Assembly: GCF_000826545.1 (NCBI RefSeq)
Contig: NZ_CDME01000002.1
Location: forward strand, 1,683,187 to 1,747,186
Reading direction: 5' to 3'
Source: Kibdelosporangium sp. MJ126-NF4
GTDB taxonomy: Bacteria; Actinomycetota; Actinomycetes; Mycobacteriales; Pseudonocardiaceae
DNA: 64,000 nt
The translations under genes were made by a program, and so were the position numbers. The notes under the pieces were generated by a model that worked only from the letters and a program-made list of their open reading frames with translations, did not search any database and was not told the DNA's origin. Numbering within the stretch: position 1 is the first letter of the stretch; each line of letters begins with the position of its first letter. Positions 44,103 to 51,612 of this stretch are shown here, piece by piece.

Positions 44103-44173
44103 CTCTGGACCATATGCAGCACGCCGGTACATGTTCCAATAGATGTTACCGACGACTGTTATCGATGGGATCG

Positions 44174-45082
44174 ATGATGCCGGACTTCGACCTGAACCTG
44201 GTTCGGACGTTCGTGCTGCTCTACGAGACGCGCAGCGTGACCGCCACCGCCGAGTCGATGCACGTCACCCAGCCAACGATCAGCTACAGCCTGCAGAAAC
44301 TCCGACGGCGGTTCGACGACGACCTGTTCCGCCGCGCCAAGGGCGGCCTGGAACCCACGACCAAGGCCCGTGAGCTCTACGAGCCGCTGCACGGGGCGCT
44401 GGCCAGCATCGAGTCGGCGGTCAGCGGCACGCTCTCGTTCGATCCGTTGACCGCGCACGCGCAGTTCACGCTGTGCCTGTCCGACCTCGGCGAGGTGTCG
44501 CTGCTGCCCAGGCTGATGGCCGCGCTGCCCAGCCGCGCTCCGGGCGTCAGGCTGACCGTGCGGCCGTTGGACGTGGTCAACGTGGCCGACCAGCTGGGCC
44601 GGGGCGACATCGACGCGTTCATCGCCTCACCGTTGATCAGCTCGCAGCGGATCGCACGGATCCCGTTGTTCTCGGAGGGCTACGTCGGCATGGTCGCCGA
44701 GGGCCACCCGCGGTTGCGCGGCGAGCGTGTCACTTTCGCCGATCTGGCTGCCGAGCGTCACATCACGGTGTTCGGGCCGACCGGGCACGACGGACCGCGC
44801 AAGGCACTGGCGGCGTCCGGGCTGCTCGACCGGGTCGTGTTGGAGGTGACCAGGTTCGCCGCACTGCCGTACCTGGTGCAGCGCGGCGATCTGGTCGCGA
44901 TGGTCCCGCGTGACGCGGCCGAGGTCTTCGCGGGCACACACCCGGTCCGGCTGCTGGAACTGCCGTTGGCGATCGAACCGGCCCAGGTGTCGATATATAC
45001 GCGACACGCGCACGCCCGCAGCCCCGGTCAGCGCTGGCTGGTCGAGTTCATGCACGACCTGCTTGCCGCTCCGAGAGACTGA
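44174..45082 (+). CDS. LysR-family transcriptional regulator
   Basis: This 302-residue LysR protein has an N-terminal winged helix: FDLNLVRTFVLLYETRSVTATAESMHVTQPTISYSLQKLRRRFDDDLFRR. The C-terminal sensing part has LPRLMAALPSRAPGVRLTV and VQRGDLVAMVPRDAAE, as in aromatic-responsive members. ATGs at 44165, 44174 and 44177 are possible; GGGA lies four bases before 44174. It is divergent from mdlC with about 70 bp between, the usual arrangement for a LysR protein controlling the adjacent operon. TGTTA occurs twice in that gap (44153-44162 region), but no clean T-N11-A site could be fixed. Confidence 0.92.
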   Translation: MMPDFDLNLVRTFVLLYETRSVTATAESMHVTQPTISYSLQKLRRRFDDDLFRRAKGGLEPTTKARELYEPLHGALASIESAVSGTLSFDPLTAHAQFTLCLSDLGEVSLLPRLMAALPSRAPGVRLTVRPLDVVNVADQLGRGDIDAFIASPLISSQRIARIPLFSEGYVGMVAEGHPRLRGERVTFADLAAERHITVFGPTGHDGPRKALAASGLLDRVVLEVTRFAALPYLVQRGDLVAMVPRDAAEVFAGTHPVRLLELPLAIEPAQVSIYTRHAHARSPGQRWLVEFMHDLLAAPRD

Positions 45083-45109
45083 TGCCTGCCCGGTTCAGGG
45101 TCGAGCAGA

Positions 45110-45409
45110 TCACTCGTTACCCCGAGGATTCGCCCACACGAGGTGCGGCGTGATGTTCGATCGACTGGGCACGTATTTGAGCGCGTTCTCCGGTTCGGCC
45201 AGCATGAACTGATTCCGACCGTCCACAGTCGTCATGTACGCGCCATCGTCGAGCGTCATGCCCCACGCGACCACCTGTGCATCGGTCTGCTCGCCGAACT
45301 CCAGCACCACGGCGAACACCTTCGGCGCCTGATCCGCGACCATATCTGATATCAACTCCATGAATCCCGTGCCACTCGCGCCTGTGCTCTTTGCCGGGCT
45401 TTTGCTCAT
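45110..45409 (-). CDS. Small protein of unknown function
   Basis: This 99-residue protein begins MSKSPAKSTGASGTGFMELISDM at ATG 45409 with GGGAG six bases upstream. A longer open frame to 45619 has no good start. The middle has a beta-like stretch (KVFAVVLEFGEQTDAQVVAWGMTLDDGAYM), then FMLAEPENALKYV. It has no signal peptide or cysteine. I do not recognise it. It marks the beginning of the lower-GC segment, stands tail to tail with the LysR gene, and is divergent from the XRE regulator. Confidence 0.65.
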   Translation of the reverse strand: MSKSPAKSTGASGTGFMELISDMVADQAPKVFAVVLEFGEQTDAQVVAWGMTLDDGAYMTTVDGRNQFMLAEPENALKYVPSRSNITPHLVWANPRGNE

Positions 45410-45797
45410 GACGATCTCCCCGAGGTTGATGTTGTTCGGCGTTAGCGCCCCGGGAGCCCAGGGCGATGGGTGCGACTGACAGAACCAGGTGGGGCCCGGA
45501 TGAACCAGATCGAACACGAATCCATCTCGAAGCGGAAATGTATCACCCCCATACTCTGACCTGCATAAACGGGACCGCCACCGTTCCACAGACCCGAATG
45601 GGTGAGATCTTTCGATCATGGGCGAGCCGAACGATGTTCACCGATCCGGAAGACGCCGGGCGCTAAACTTGAATACTCCTCAGCGGCCGATTTTGACGTC
45701 CACCCAAGCAATAGTATCGAAACTGACAGAGGTACGCTTGGCCACTGGCCATAAACGACGAGAACATTGAAGTCGAGAATCCGGAAACGGGGACATC
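45410..45797. other. 388-bp divergent intergenic region, lower GC
   Basis: No convincing gene is seen. It holds the promoters of the small protein and of the XRE regulator. TTGACG (45693-45698) and TAGTAT (45712-45717) look like promoter boxes but are only 13 bp apart. A GGGGA site precedes the regulator start. The AT content is clearly higher than in the DNA to its left. Confidence 0.5.
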
Positions 45798-46952
45798 ATG
45801 ACCACCCGACGCGAAAGCTTGGCGCAGCGCCGCGCAGCGATGGGGTTCACCCAGGAGGCACTGGCGGCTGCCCTTCGCGTAAGCCGGATAACGGTCAGTC
45901 GGTGGGAACGTGGCACCCTCACACCTCAACCGCGGTCCCGCCATCGCCTGGCTCAGGTCCTGAAGATCTCTTTGGAGACGCTGGACACCCTGCTGCCACG
46001 CTCTTTCAAAGCTCCGGATGCACCGAATGGCGAACCGTTCGAGGTTCCACGGTCGATCGACCTTGTCACCATCGCCGACCTGCGGCAGCAAGTTCAACAG
46101 ATTGACGAGTTGTACGATCGTGTCCCATCGACCTCGCTGCTCGCTGAGGCTGGCCACGTCCTCGGCCATATCGGGTTCCTCCGCGGGCAAGCAGCGACAA
46201 GTCGGGCTCACCGAGACCTCCGTGAGCTGGAAGCCGAAGCCGAGACCTTAATGGGACAACTCGTCTGGGATGCCTCCCAACGGCGAGATCACCAGTGCGC
46301 TCGGCAGCACTTTGACAAGGCTGTTCAGGCAGCACAGGAGATCAAGAACGCCGCCGCGGCGGGACACGCCCTTCTGCGCAAGAGTTACATCGCCCTCTAC
46401 GGCGAGCAGGACGCGCAATCGGGTCTTGCTCTTACACGGCGAGCGGCTGACGCCACATCAAATGTCAGCAACATCCTTACCGGCTTGGCCCTGCTGCACA
46501 CCGCGGAGGCACACGCGATGCTCGGAAATCGGCGCGACTGCGAGGCCGCCCTGAGCCAGGCAGAGACACAGTTCGCTACAGCCAGCACGTATGACGTCGC
46601 AGGCTTCCTGTTCTCCTCGTCCCAGTTCAATCGGATGGCAGGTTCGTGTTACCTGTTCCTAGGCCTTCACCAACGCGCACAAGCTGTACTTGAGACGACC
46701 GCCAGCAGCATGAAGCAACGAAAGTCGCGCGCGATCGTTCTGGGTAACTTGAGCCTTGCACGCCTACGGCTGGGGGAACTGCACGGAGCCACGGACGCAC
46801 TGCACGAGGCCATCGACGTCGTTGAACAGACACGTGGTGGAGGCGGCCTCAACGTTGTGTTCGACGCGGGACGGGAACTTCGGCCATGGCGGTCCGAACA
46901 AGTGGTCGATGAGGTCTACGATCGATTGTTGTCTCTGATGACCACGGCGTAG
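45798..46952 (+). CDS. XRE-family regulator with TPR-like C-terminal domain
   Basis: This 384-residue protein has an N-terminal helix-turn-helix (residues 8-60; FTQEALAAALRVSRITVSRWERGTLTPQPRSRHRLAQVL). The rest is helical repeat of the TPR type (about 100-380; LALLHTAEAHAMLGNRRDCEAALSQAE, LGNLSLARLRLGELHGATDALHEAI). Such actinobacterial regulators bind a peptide or small molecule in the TPR groove. It lies 10 bp before the cyclo-ligase-like gene. Its GC and codon usage are more relaxed than in the flanking catabolic island. Confidence 0.87.
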   Translation: MTTRRESLAQRRAAMGFTQEALAAALRVSRITVSRWERGTLTPQPRSRHRLAQVLKISLETLDTLLPRSFKAPDAPNGEPFEVPRSIDLVTIADLRQQVQQIDELYDRVPSTSLLAEAGHVLGHIGFLRGQAATSRAHRDLRELEAEAETLMGQLVWDASQRRDHQCARQHFDKAVQAAQEIKNAAAAGHALLRKSYIALYGEQDAQSGLALTRRAADATSNVSNILTGLALLHTAEAHAMLGNRRDCEAALSQAETQFATASTYDVAGFLFSSSQFNRMAGSCYLFLGLHQRAQAVLETTASSMKQRKSRAIVLGNLSLARLRLGELHGATDALHEAIDVVEQTRGGGGLNVVFDAGRELRPWRSEQVVDEVYDRLLSLMTTA

Positions 46953-46962
46953 AGGGAGCTTC

Positions 46963-47703
46963 GTGACGAGACCAGGTGTTGATCAGCAGAAGAACCGCAT
47001 CCGCGAGCACATCTGGAAACTACTCACACAACACCACGCGGCACATGACGAAGACGTCCGCGGACGCATTCCCGACTTCGTCGGTGCCGACGTCGCTGCT
47101 GATCGGCTCGCTGATCTGCCGCAGTGGCGGTCCAGCCAGGTGGTCAAGGCTGTTCCGGACAAGGCGCAGTATCCCGCTCGCGTCCGAGCGCTGCGCGAGG
47201 GCAAGGTCGTCTACATGGCGGTCCCCAAGCTCGCCAAGCAGCATCCGTTCTACCTGCTTGACCCAGCCCATCTGTCTGTCACACCAGAAGTAGCAGCATC
47301 GTCCACCGGCGCTGCTGAGGTGGCGCGCAACGTAGGTGTTGATGAGCTGATGCCCATAGACATGGTGATCTGTGGCAGCGTGGCGGTCAATCGACGGGGA
47401 TCTCGTCTCGGCAAAGGCGCCGGTTACGCGGACATCGAAGTCGCCCTCCTGCAAGAAGCCGGGCTGATCGGGCCGGCAACGACCATCGTCACAACCGTTC
47501 ATCCCCTCCAGGTCGTCGACACGGATCTTCCTGAAACCGTGCACGACTTCGGTGTCGACCTGATCGTCACGACGGACGAAGTCATCGTCTGCGGCCAGGC
47601 TCGTCGACCACCAGGGATCGTCTGGGAACACCTGCACTCCGAGAAGATCTCGGCCATCCCACCGCTTGCCTTGCTCGCCGCAGAGCGCGGAATCTCGTGG
47701 TAG
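46963..47703 (+). CDS. 5-formyltetrahydrofolate cyclo-ligase-like protein
   Basis: This 246-residue protein resembles the 5-FTHF cyclo-ligase superfamily, especially the long variants. NRIREHIWKLL is an N-terminal helix. YPARVRALREGKVVYMAVP is the substrate part. The signature R-L-G-K-G-A-G-Y-A-D near residue 150 is the ATP/substrate loop. DLIVTTDEVIVC is near the end. The family makes 5,10-methenyl-THF from 5-formyl-THF with ATP. Long variants are often of unverified activity. It directly follows the XRE regulator and is presumably co-transcribed. Confidence 0.82.
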   Translation: MTRPGVDQQKNRIREHIWKLLTQHHAAHDEDVRGRIPDFVGADVAADRLADLPQWRSSQVVKAVPDKAQYPARVRALREGKVVYMAVPKLAKQHPFYLLDPAHLSVTPEVAASSTGAAEVARNVGVDELMPIDMVICGSVAVNRRGSRLGKGAGYADIEVALLQEAGLIGPATTIVTTVHPLQVVDTDLPETVHDFGVDLIVTTDEVIVCGQARRPPGIVWEHLHSEKISAIPPLALLAAERGISW

Positions 47704-47748
47704 TCCGATCCTCCAACGGTTTGGACCAAACACCCTGGCAGAAGCACG

Positions 47749-47776
47749 GTTCGGGCAGATAACGAGCTGCCCGACC
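47749..47776 (+). terminator. Hairpin downstream of cyclo-ligase-like gene
   Basis: TCGGGCAG (47751-47758) and CTGCCCGA (47767-47774) form a perfect 8-bp stem with an 8-base loop, extendable by GG/CC across a bulge. It lies about 45 bases past the stop. No U-tract follows. Confidence 0.5.
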
Positions 47777-47820
47777 ACACCACCCACGCCGATGCGCGGA
47801 ACGCTGGACCGGCCTTCGGT

Positions 47821-48000
47821 CTACACCGAGTAGCGTCTGACCAGGTTCGCCTCTGCTGCTCGCTGTCGCTCGGGGTGGTCGGCGAGTCGAGTTGATGTGG
47901 TCGCTGCCACCGCGAGCAGCTCATTGGCGCGTTCGCGGTCACCCGCACGAGCAGCTGCGTAAGTTCCCACTTGTGCATGTTGTTCGTGAATGACTTTCCC
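47821..48000 (-). pseudogene. Remnant of a TPR-type regulator C-terminus
   Basis: The minus strand codes about 58 residues (HEQHAQVGTYAAARAGDRER, then ANELLAVAATTSTRLADH and a short tail) that look like the last TPR repeat of an XRE/TPR regulator. No start or upstream helix-turn-helix remains; the frame loses protein character upstream of about 48000. It is probably debris of a second regulator left by recombination. Confidence 0.45.
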
Positions 48001-48106
48001 GCAGAGCGTATACGGGCGCTGACGCTCGTTCCCTGCTGAGCTCCCCTGGAAACCAGTTGTATCACCTCCGGGGGCGGTGGAACGTGCCAATCGATACGCT
48101 TCGGTC

Positions 48107-48964
48107 ATGCACGTTGACCTGCGGAAGTACGACGCTGTTCATGAGATCGAGCGGGCATCCGAGGGGCTTGGTGTGAAGCTCGACCGTTCGACCGAAGTGT
48201 CCAAGCGTCGATCGATCGGCGCTCGGACTGATCGCGGCACGTGGGTCAGGATCGAGGTTCGCTCGGTGGTGAAGGCGGCTGCGCAGGGGCAGGTCGCCAA
48301 CGGGATGGAGGCGGCGGGTGTACTGAACGGTATCGCCAAGCCGAAGTGGTACGCCTCCGTGTCCTGGATCGACAACATCGCAGGGGAAGCCGTGACATGG
48401 CGTGCCGACGAGGTCGAGTTGGTCATGGAGGCTCCAGTACGGTCGCGCGGGTCCCTGCTGGAGGCTCCGGATTTGTCGGCGGATTGGTGGGCCACGTTCA
48501 ACACATCGCTGGACAACCTGATGGCCCAGCACACAACCCGGGTCGCCACACCCGACACTGAGCCGATCAGCCAGGAGTTGGTGACTCATGCAATCGAGCA
48601 GGCGTTCCCGGGCCAGGTGAACACCACCATGACCGACCTGCCTTGGGCACCGGCGCACGCTGATCTGAACTGGGCGAACGTGACAGCACCGGAGTGCTGG
48701 ATTCTGGACTGGGAGGATCACGGGATGGCACCACGTGGCTTGGACTCCGCCACGCTGTGGGTCACCTCGTTGGCCGTCCCAGCTCTTGCCGAGCGAGTTC
48801 GCGCCGAACGGCGCAAGGACCTGGACACCCGCACTGGACAACTCATGGCGCTGTTCCACTGCTCGAAGATCCTCAATGACTCCAGCGCCAAGGAAAGTCC
48901 GATTTATCAGCCTGTCGCCCGTGAGGCCGCCCAAATGGTCACTGCTTTGCAGGGGCAGCGATGA
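48107..48964 (+). CDS. Aminoglycoside-phosphotransferase-like kinase-fold protein
   Basis: This 285-residue protein has the APH/choline-kinase catalytic loop: H-A-D-L-N-W-A-N-V (APAHADLNWANVT) near residue 200, and D-W-E-D (CWILDWEDHG) for Mg. The N-lobe is short and divergent, and no clear Gly-rich loop is seen. Related proteins phosphorylate hydroxyls of small molecules or proteins. ATG at 48107 is used; a GTG ten codons upstream (48077) after GGGGG is an alternative. It is convergent with and overlaps the AKR gene by 26 bp. It may belong to the peptide system or merely to the same transferred segment. Confidence 0.75.
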   Translation: MHVDLRKYDAVHEIERASEGLGVKLDRSTEVSKRRSIGARTDRGTWVRIEVRSVVKAAAQGQVANGMEAAGVLNGIAKPKWYASVSWIDNIAGEAVTWRADEVELVMEAPVRSRGSLLEAPDLSADWWATFNTSLDNLMAQHTTRVATPDTEPISQELVTHAIEQAFPGQVNTTMTDLPWAPAHADLNWANVTAPECWILDWEDHGMAPRGLDSATLWVTSLAVPALAERVRAERRKDLDTRTGQLMALFHCSKILNDSSAKESPIYQPVAREAAQMVTALQGQR

Positions 48965-49796
48965 GCGAGCGGTAGCGGCGGACCATGGCGGGATCGACTG
49001 TCAGGCCGGAGGCGTCGACAAGGTCTGCCAAGTGCCCAGACTTGCTGGTCCCGACCGCGATTCTTGCGGCTGGCGGCAGTTCGAAGGCGAGCCGGAAGGC
49101 AGCTTGATGCACGCTGGCGCGCTGACCAGGTACGAACACATCGAGGTTTGCACTCTGCCAAGCCGCGTGCTGGCCCTCGCTGCCGAACGGGCTCATGCCC
49201 CATCGACGTTCTGGCGGAACACCGAACACCCGGCTCACGTGTTCGCATGTTTTGAACATCGGTTCGTTGAGGGATAGGCCGGCGCGCAGCATCAGCACGT
49301 CTGGTTTGGGGTCGACAATGGAATCGAGTTCGGCGAGCGGACTTGGGTCCCATGACGCGATACCCCATGCGCTGCACAGACCAGTCGTCACAGCATCCGC
49401 GAGCACCGCGCAGGCGGCGACAAGAGTGTTGCCGCCTGCGCTGGTTGGGATGGTGCTGAGCGTGCGTTCTGGGTTGTGCAGGAACACCACATCTGGTGTT
49501 CGGCCGAGGTCGTCGGCCGACCGCTCGATTGCCTGTCGCAATCGCATGGGTTCCAGGGAATGGCCTACCTGTCCAGCCGCGTGGTCGTCCGGGAAGAAAC
49601 CGACCTTGGTGGAGACGGTGAACTGACTGAGGAGATCCGCAGCGACGGCCGCAAGACGCCGATGCGAGGTAAATCGGCTGTAGTTGTAGGCAGTATCGAT
49701 ACCACGCACACCCAACTCTATGGCGTGTTCGAGTAGGTCCCGGTTGGGACCAGACCGGTATAGCCCGAGAACAACGCCTCGGTCATCTCGGCGCAC
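48939..49796 (-). CDS. Aldo/keto reductase, third gene of peptide operon
   Basis: This 285-residue AKR has a complete tetrad: D34 and Y39 (GIDTAYNYS), K64 (STKVGFF) and H107 (VVFLHNPE). GVRGIDTAYNYS near the start and AVGTSKSGHLADLVDASGL near the end are family blocks. Its GTG start lies 79 bp inside the JmjC gene, so translation is coupled. AKRs reduce carbonyls with NADPH. Next to an oxygenase and a peptide, it could reduce an oxidised side chain of the peptide, or a small-molecule partner. Confidence 0.85.
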   Translation of the reverse strand: MRRDDRGVVLGLYRSGPNRDLLEHAIELGVRGIDTAYNYSRFTSHRRLAAVAADLLSQFTVSTKVGFFPDDHAAGQVGHSLEPMRLRQAIERSADDLGRTPDVVFLHNPERTLSTIPTSAGGNTLVAACAVLADAVTTGLCSAWGIASWDPSPLAELDSIVDPKPDVLMLRAGLSLNEPMFKTCEHVSRVFGVPPERRWGMSPFGSEGQHAAWQSANLDVFVPGQRASVHQAAFRLAFELPPAARIAVGTSKSGHLADLVDASGLTVDPAMVRRYRSLIAAPAKQ

Positions 49797-50941
49797 ACGC
49801 CCTCCTTCAGCAGTGGCTCGGCCACGATCGCTGCATCCAGGTTGGTCGCTTGGGCAAGTTCAGCGAGCACTACAGGGCGACCGGACAACAGTTCTCGCAC
49901 AACAGGTTCGGCCCGCTGTGCGAAGGTGATCCTTTTGCCAGCTGCCACCACGGCCAGAGCCTGGCCTTCCCGCTCAATATGCGGTGGGAAGTCCGCGATG
50001 CACACCACCTCGGCGGGCGGTCCGAACACGCCGCGGGTAGCCACGTGCCGGGGCGGTGGCCGTTCCGCCTCGCGTCTCATGAGGTATTCGCCGATCGAGT
50101 AGTCGGCCAGCAAGCGGGCAACGTCTTCCTGTAGCTCGTCCTGCTGCGGCTCCTGCTCCGATGGGTGGTCCGACCGTCTGAGGTCGTGGCGGAAGGTTTC
50201 TCGTTCTCGGCTACGGTCTGCCACCCATGTCAGCCAATCCACACCGGTGCGTTTCACGAACCCGAACGTGACGTGCAGGCTGTAGCCGATCCCGCGATCA
50301 GCACGAGTCGCCTGGTGCCAGTACCCCCGAGGGACGTGCATGACGTCGCCGGGCTGCATGGTGCCTGACCAGACGACGTCGTCGCTAGGTTCAGCGTTGG
50401 GTTCAGCGTCTCGATACATCGGTACCGGTCGTGAACGGCCCCGCACGTCCCAGGACTTCTGCCCGCTGAGCTGGACGATCACGACATCGTGGTCATCCCA
50501 ATGCAGCGAGAATCCAGCGGCCTCCTGCGTGGTCAGGTAGACGTTCACCTGAACCAATTCTCGCGCCCACCACTGCAACGCGCGACAGGCGATTTCCATG
50601 GTGGGATCGAAGGAATCCAGTGAGTCGAGCACCACCGTGCAGCCTGACTCCAGTAGCCGACCAAGTTGATCCATGTTCGCGGAACGGAGTGCTTGTCCTC
50701 GGCGAGTGGTCGCTTGGCTGAGAAACTTGTCCGGGTGCAGCTCTGCACCGTTCATGAAGCATCGAAACTGTGGGGGTGCAAGGGTTCGGCGCATGATGAC
50801 GTCCAGCAACGAGTGCGGTGTCAGCAGTCGACGGCAGAGGGCTGGATCAGGCATGCGTCCGTGGGCGAACATTTCGCCGAGGCCGCTGGCTCCGCTCCAG
50901 CCCAATGCCTTCTCGATTGAGCGGACGAGGTAGTGGTCCAC
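49718..50941 (-). CDS. JmjC-domain Fe(II)/2-oxoglutarate oxygenase
   Basis: This 407-residue protein has the facial triad H147-x-D149 (FSLHWDDHDVVIVQLSGQKSWDV) and H209 (VPRGYWHQA). This is the ROX/YcfD-type layout, with a winged-helix-like tail (EPVVRELLSGRPVVLAELAQ). Relatives hydroxylate His or Arg of ribosomal proteins, and some act on ribosomal natural-product peptides. The GTG start after AGGAG is only 14 bp past the stop of the 53-residue peptide gene. The peptide is therefore the natural candidate substrate. Nothing in the sequence identifies the target residue. Confidence 0.87.
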   Translation of the reverse strand: MDHYLVRSIEKALGWSGASGLGEMFAHGRMPDPALCRRLLTPHSLLDVIMRRTLAPPQFRCFMNGAELHPDKFLSQATTRRGQALRSANMDQLGRLLESGCTVVLDSLDSFDPTMEIACRALQWWARELVQVNVYLTTQEAAGFSLHWDDHDVVIVQLSGQKSWDVRGRSRPVPMYRDAEPNAEPSDDVVWSGTMQPGDVMHVPRGYWHQATRADRGIGYSLHVTFGFVKRTGVDWLTWVADRSRERETFRHDLRRSDHPSEQEPQQDELQEDVARLLADYSIGEYLMRREAERPPPRHVATRGVFGPPAEVVCIADFPPHIEREGQALAVVAAGKRITFAQRAEPVVRELLSGRPVVLAELAQATNLDAAIVAEPLLKEGVCAEMTEALFSGYTGLVPTGTYSNTP

Positions 50942-50955
50942 TGCTCCTACCCCGG

Positions 50956-51117
50956 TCAGTCAGCCTCGGGGATGTTCAGGCCGTCGCCGCCCTGATCACC
51001 GTGTCCGTCGCCGCCCGCGTCCTGAGCGCCGTCGGAATGCACGGCATCGAATCGGTTGCGCATCGGAGACAAACTGTCCACGGCGAGCACCAACGGGTCA
51101 TTACTTTCCGAAATCAT
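50956..51117 (-). CDS. Candidate precursor peptide, Gly/Asp-rich C-terminus
   Basis: This 53-residue peptide starts at ATG 51117 with GAGGA six bases upstream. The first half (MISESNDPLVLAVDSLSPM) looks like a leader: acidic, with an L-x-L-x-V-D-x-L pattern seen in other precursor leaders. The second half (from about R20) is DAVHSDGAQDAGGDGHGD then QGGDGLNIPEAD: 12 Gly, many Asp and two His, but no Cys. It is first in the operon with the oxygenase and AKR. An unmodified protein role cannot be excluded, as the peptide is short and has no known homologue in my memory. Confidence 0.62.
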   Translation of the reverse strand: MISESNDPLVLAVDSLSPMRNRFDAVHSDGAQDAGGDGHGDQGGDGLNIPEAD

Positions 51118-51279
51118 GTCATTCCTCTCTGCGTTCGACTTCATCACTACCAACGTCAGGTCCTGGCGGGTACCACCTGACGGGTGCGTGTTCGGGGTGG
51201 CGGGCACTTGGTTCTGCACTGACGAGTGGTATCGCACCACCCGTGTTCATGACAGGACTTGCAGGCACATGCTTAAGAC
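51118..51279. other. Upstream region of peptide operon
   Basis: No gene is seen here. This stretch should hold the peptide-operon promoter, read on the minus strand. TAGTGAT near 51140-51150 could be a -10 box, but no proper -35 is found. Its GC is lower than that of flanking chromosomal DNA. Confidence 0.35.
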
Positions 51280-51573
51280 ATGCACGGCACCAGGGGCCTT
51301 TTTGATCACAGACAACACGACCCAACGGGGTTGCTCCAGCCCATCGGAACAATGTTCCGCCGATTGCTCGAACCTCGCGTCGACTTCTTCTTCACCGCCG
51401 ACACCTGGACCGGCAACCCGACGATCCTCGAACCCCACAAGTGCACCGAACTCGTCTGGGCCGACCCCGACCAACTACCGGCGGACGCACTGGGCTACAT
51501 AGGACACGCGATCAGGAATGCCCGAGCTGGACGCCATTTCCACGAGCACGGCTGGGCACCTACGGACGCATAA
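51280..51573 (+). pseudogene. Truncated NUDIX hydrolase (C-terminal fragment)
   Basis: The frame codes VDFFFTADTWTGNPTILEP, HKCTELVWADPDQLPADALG and a C-terminal helix ending AGRHFHEHGWAP. That is the C-terminal half of a NUDIX hydrolase. The Nudix box (Gx5Ex7REUxEExGU) is missing; the DNA before about 51340 does not encode it. The fragment therefore cannot hydrolyse nucleotides. It is probably debris at the edge of the transferred segment. Confidence 0.6.
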
Positions 51574-51612
51574 CTGGTGCCGAGTCCGCCACCTTGCACG
51601 ACCGGAGGAGGG

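Noticed and set aside
44103..44173. A LysR box in the mdlC/LysR gap
   Set aside because: TGTTA repeats are present, but no convincing T-N11-A dyad could be fixed, so it is not listed as a site.
45693..45717. TTGACG and TAGTAT as a sigma-70 promoter
   Set aside because: The spacer is 13 bp, too short for a normal promoter.
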